A stretch of DNA of 64,000 nucleotides from Omphiscola glabra (taxonomy: Eukaryota > Mollusca > Gastropoda > Lymnaeidae): NCBI GenBank assembly GCA_964017045.1, contig OZ024807.1, forward strand, positions 11,626,741 through 11,690,740, in the 5' to 3' direction. Below, piece by piece: positions 59,811-64,000 of this stretch (positions are counted from its first letter, which is position 1; each line of letters opens with the position of its first letter). A model generated the notes under the pieces. It had not been told where the DNA came from. It did no database searches and was given only the letters and a program-made list of their open reading frames with translations. Both the position numbers and the translations under genes were made by a program.

Positions 59811-60370
59811 GCGTTCATTTAGTTCTAAAGAAAATGTGTAATGTATTTACGCGTTCATTTAGTTCTAAAGAAAATGTGTAATGTATTTACGCGTTCATTT
59901 AGTTCTAAAGAAAATGTGTAATGTATTTACGCGTTCATTTAGTTCTAAAGAAAATGTGTAATGTATTTACGCGTTCATTTAGTTCTAAAGAAAATGTGTA
60001 ATGTATTTACGCGTTCATTTAGTTCTAAAGAAAATGTGTAATGTATTTACGCGTTCATTTAGTTCTAAAGAAAATGTGTAATGTATTTACGCGTTCATTT
60101 AGTTCTAAAGAAAATGTGTAATGTAATTACGCGTTCATTTAGTTCTAAAGAAAATGTGTAATGTATTTACGCGTTCATTTAGTTCTAAAGAAAATGTGTA
60201 ATGTATTTACGCGTTCATTTAGTTCTAAAGAAAATGTGTAATGTATTTACGCGTTCATTTAGTTCTAAAGAAAATGTGTAATGTAATTACGCGTTCATTT
60301 AGTTCTAAAGAAAATGTGTAATGTAATTACGCGTTCATTTAGTTCTAAAGAAAATGTGTAATGTCTTTGC
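59811..60370 (+). repeat. 40-bp tandem array, 14 copies, nearly identical
   Basis: Units start every 40 bases from 59811 to 60331 with gcgttcatttagttctaaag and continue with aaaatgtgtaatgtatttac. Only three units carry a change (atgtaattac, ending at 60130, 60290 and 60330), and the last ends in ctttgc. The uniform period and sequence show recent amplification or homogenisation. It begins about 205 bp past the cathepsin poly(A) signal and is followed by a (TA)n tract at 60397-60425. Confidence 0.95.
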
Positions 60371-60392
60371 GCCAAGACTTAAAATCCTGGCT

Positions 60393-60426
<34 letters not shown>

Positions 60427-60429
60427 TTC

Positions 60430-62420
60430 ATTCCATTTTGAAAGCCAGCTTAAGTTGCCTTGCCGTAGTAAAGTCTAGGTGAGATCGTAAACAAATTGCA
60501 CAAAAGACATTACAATGTATGCATCGAATTCAAGTCTGGACTATTTAGTGTCTTAACATATGTCAATAAAACAACTGGCACCTCTCCCCACATTGCAACA
60601 GACTAATGTTGATTCGCCACATTGTGTAATCTGGGGGTTCTAATTGACCACAAAATTTCATTCATGGTAAAACAAGTAGTTTTTGAAAGCACAGCGCTGA
60701 TGTTGGTGTAAATCATGTTGATACAATTGACCTCAGTGTTAATTTAATGACTGTATTCAACAATGTTCGTTAAAAAAAATTCATTAAAATTAATTTTAAT
60801 TGTTCCACATTTTTTCTACAATTGATACATTTATATCTATGTTTAAATCATATTTAAATCTTTCAATTTAACAATTTCCATATAAACAGCTTTCCATTTC
60901 TGTGTTCAATTTTACATTTTGAAGTATTGCACAACTTTAAAAAAAAAATAATATAAAAAGCACTTTGAACAAATTTTTATGTGTTATGACTTTCTTCTGT
61001 TTCATAATAGTAAAATAAACACTAGACGTAACTACTTCTGTGACTGAAGTTATTTTCATTTCTTGTTGGGTCATTGAATGTATATAGATTGTTATCATCC
61101 ACTTAAAATATAGCTCCAATTTGATGCGTGCGCTGTGCTGGGTCAATTAGTTCGAACCTTTGTTGTCAAGCGCTCTGTGGCACACCTGTCTCCGTGTCGT
61201 CTTTTTATTTCCTAAGGCACAGTATGTAGATCCCTCGTAGGGAGCAGAATCACACAATTTGTATTGCACTTTTACTTATGAAAGTTATAGCAGGAAAAGT
61301 TGTTGTTTTGTTCGGGATTTTTTTTTTTTTTAATTAACGTAACTTTTTTTTTTTTTTTTGAAAAACTGTTTTCTGTGCAGCATTAGTTCACTAGAGGAAG
61401 TGGATTTGTCTGTTAGCTTTGTCCAATACTTGTTTATGTTAAATTTTTCCGTGAGCTCGTGAACTAGTCAGTTCGAGTATGTTGTCACGACGGCTGCTCC
61501 ACAAATACTTGATATCTCGTCATCAGCATACAACACAACGTGTGGCTGATATTTTTGCACACGACCCCCCCCCCCCCAAGCACAACTTTAAGTCTCTATT
61601 TTTTTAAACAAGCAAAGAAAGAAAGCAGGTAAACATTTGATGGAAGGAGACACTGCTTTGTCAGGAGACTTTCCTTACGTAATATAAGTTGCGTTAAGAA
61701 AGGAATTCACTTACAATTTAACAGTTTTACTGTTTTACCCTTCTCCTATTGTAGATGATTGATATAATTCATGTTCTAACTATTTAAGCTCGTTGGGTTA
61801 GTTTTTGTTTTTTTTTATTTATTTCTATTCCCCTCACAGTTAAGCTCCCTCTATTGTTGGGGAAATGATGTCAGCGAACTCACGATATCCGCCCAATTAT
61901 ACAATTGAATTAAATATATTAGATGTTATAGACAGTGAGAGCGATGTTCTGAGCATTTTAATTAATTTTTTTTTTAATTTGCGAACTTTTCTAACACATC
62001 ATTTCAGCATTAACGCTGTCTTTGAGTTTATTTTGGGAACGCCCGCGGCGAAATAGATGTGGATTTTTTTTTTTAAGGGCTGCACGTGTATTTTTTAAAC
62101 TGGTTTTTTTTATATATATTTTTTTTCGAGGGAGGTGTATTTTACCCCGATAACCCACACACCCAAAATTATAAGATGTAATAGTTATTGCAGCACATTT
62201 GCGAGTTCTAAAAGGTTTAAATCTATTTCAACTTCTCCAAGACCATTGATAAGAAGGTTCGATTTCACAGCATGTTCAAGCAATACATTTGCAAACAGAA
62301 AAAAAGCTCGTTTCAAAGCGTTACTAAATGTCAAAAATCAATTCCATGAACTTCTTCGTAAAAGATACTCGCAGGAGCAAGGAGAAAACTCATCATATCA
62401 TGCAAACGTTTTGTTGGAGG
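60430..62420. other. Intergenic, no supported gene
   Basis: AT-rich with T runs (61320, 61350, 62068, 62100) and a poly(C) run near 61565. On the minus strand 62340-62185 an open stretch encodes an amphipathic-looking segment (LLEHAVKSNLLINGLGEVE), but I cannot assign it. Confidence 0.4.
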
Positions 62421-62607
62421 CAATGTTCCCTTTAAGCTGCGCGGCCGCGCAGCTACCTCGCAGATGCCGCGCAGCCTTTTTGAGCATCCGCGCAGCAAAT
62501 TTTTATAAACATACATTCGAACAGATACGCTGCACTCTGCAAAGTAAAACTTTGCACACAACTTTATGATTTTGCACACGAACCAGCAAACCTTAGAGGG
62601 AACATTG
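62421..62607. mobile_element. hAT-type MITE with perfect 8-bp target duplication
   Basis: The left end is caatgttccctttaag and the right end, reverse-complemented, caatgttccctctaagg, so the TIRs match with one mismatch. The flanks gttggagg at 62413-62420 and 62608-62615 are identical, the 8-bp duplication expected for hAT elements. The 187-bp interior is unusually rich in cgcgcagc-like sequence compared with the AT-rich flanks. A 144-codon plus-strand frame (62135-62569) crosses its left border and is therefore not a gene. Confidence 0.88.
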
Positions 62608-62619
62608 GTTGGAGGCATG

Positions 62620-64000
62620 AAGCATCAAGTGAGTAAATATAACTAACCTATCAATATGTACAAGGGGTCTTACTGTTGTAGTTTTAAATACGAATGCAGG
62701 TGGTGCGAGCATGTTACTTCCCAATGATTTGCATTTTTTTTTATTTTGAAAAGTCAAATATGTTTTTGGGTTCTTTAATTGCTCCAAAACGAAAATACGA
62801 TCTGAAAGTTTTAGTGCTAAAAACACCGGGTAATGTGAATTTGAGATACAAGCTTAGACACAATGCAAAAAAATAAATAGCTGTATGTCAAAATAAGTTT
62901 TATTAAATTACCCCATGGAAAGATATAAATACCAGGTATTTGAATGTTATGATTTTAAAATTCTGTAATTGCATCTTAGAACAGACATTCAAAGATATTT
63001 CACAATTCACCAGACGTATTCAAAACGTCTGTCAAATGAAAACCTATTCCTTTTCACGTTTGTGTTTTATTCGTTTTCTTGAGAGTTGTAAATAAACTTC
63101 CACTTTGGCACTTCTATCAAGGGTAAATTTAATGTTTTGTGTTCATTTTTTTGTGAATTCAAACCTATATTTCCGTCTAATATGTCTTTGGCAAAAAAGA
63201 TCGATATCTATGTTTTACTATTTAAAGTTGATTTACGTAAACAGCTTTATCTTTAAAAATCAGCCTAAAGGTACTTAGAAGATTGAAATAAGAAAGAAAT
63301 AGACATGAGATTACAGTTTGTTTTGGTTTTTTTGGTATTATTATTATTATGTATTTATTTTAGCTGAACCTGTTAATGGTTTTATGATCACATGAAATGT
63401 TCATTAATGACAAGCGGTGTCTTCCAAAGATAGGTTATGTAGTGACCATATAGTTGGATGGGAGCTGGAAAAACAAAGCCTGCGCCAAAACCCTGGTCGT
63501 AACCTATTTAATTTAAATAGTTAAGCACTCAACTGTATTATCCCATGGCCTGAACTTTTGATATACACATAAATTGTGGATGATTCATATTTTAAATTTT
63601 ATTAGAAAGGTAAATTTTGGGGACTTTTTCATAATAATTATATTGTAAACCAGGACTGCGTACAATAAGTGTGAACTGTCAGTCATCAAGGCTCAGAGAT
63701 TATTAATATGGTATCCATTTTATCCAACAAGTGACAACAAACAAATGACAAAAATAAGTTTTTAAAAAAAGAAAAAAACAGCAAACTATAAATAATTTTG
63801 ATATAAACGTTACCTAAAATGTTTTCCAGTGCCCTCATTGGGTAATCCCAGCTCCTTCCCACCTCCACCGCTTTCTATTTTTAAACCTACAGAGCATCTC
63901 ACCGCGACCTTGAACTATTACAAAACCGCTCTTTTTTAAAAAAAAACAACACTACGTTACATTGGCTCGTAAGCTTGCTAACACCTTAATATGTTCATTT
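62620..64000. other. Intergenic, no feature recognised
   Basis: AT-rich sequence with short (ATT)n at 63338-63352. No coding, RNA or repeat feature can be supported. Confidence 0.45.

Noticed and set aside
59811..60370. Regularly spaced repeats considered as a CRISPR array
   Set aside because: The 40-bp units are head-to-tail with no unique spacers, and the context is eukaryotic.
62135..62569. 144-codon plus-strand frame, the longest in the window
   Set aside because: It crosses the border of a recent MITE (62421-62607) and takes 50 residues from it. The upstream part is probably antisense to another stretch.

Overview
This window is AT-rich eukaryotic DNA dominated by repeats, with one recognisable host gene. 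Three things point to an invertebrate animal, most likely a gastropod mollusc: a cathepsin L-like cysteine protease split into six coding exons, a crowd of small non-autonomous DNA transposons plus a tRNA-derived SINE, and decayed LINE, hAT and piggyBac-like remnants. The mollusc assignment is inference from general repeat style, not from a database match.

Positions 1-38400 are almost free of genes. They are built from diverged copies of long non-coding blocks that recur in the same order and on the same strand. I call them R1 (copies near 1-3480, 9370-13790, 13800-17720, 24775-28850), R2 (3480-5560, 22980-23470, 29040-30340) and R3 (5560-8470 with a partial copy to 9370, 30900-34130, 35410-38250). 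Comparing copies works as an internal alignment. It exposes later insertions with clean edges and empty sites elsewhere in the window: a solo LTR (31133-32016), a long-TIR MITE with a 10-bp target duplication (6928-7211), and a MITE with 33-bp perfect inverted ends (12126-12379). It also shows minisatellites that expanded in one copy only (25174-25345, 17463-17550, 26281-26610). Between 17750 and 24775 lie a 40-bp minisatellite, a GC-rich island of unknown origin (20640-21390), 11-bp and 27-bp minisatellites and a (TA)n tract.

From 38400 to 51530 there are more mobile-element remains: three hAT-type MITE candidates, a possible internally deleted piggyBac-like relic, a tRNA-derived SINE with an internal 39-bp tandem expansion, and a decayed hAT transposase of the GTF2IRD2/ZBED5/FAM200 type on the minus strand, whose end lies about 100 bp upstream of the protease start codon. 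A short cysteine-rich open exon on the minus strand (41323-41463) is a weak gene candidate.

Positions 51636-59605 hold the cathepsin L-like gene, 349 codons when spliced. The catalytic Cys, His, Asn and oxyanion Gln are kept, but several near-invariant family residues are changed. Its introns carry a pogo/Tigger-like MITE, a LINE reverse-transcriptase pseudogene, and an inverted pair of the same retroelement tail flanking exons 2 and 3. Just after the poly(A) signal comes a nearly uniform 14-copy 40-bp tandem array (59811-60370). The remainder to 64000 has no supported gene, only one intact hAT-type MITE with a perfect 8-bp target duplication (62421-62607). No tRNA, rRNA, CRISPR or operon structure was seen.
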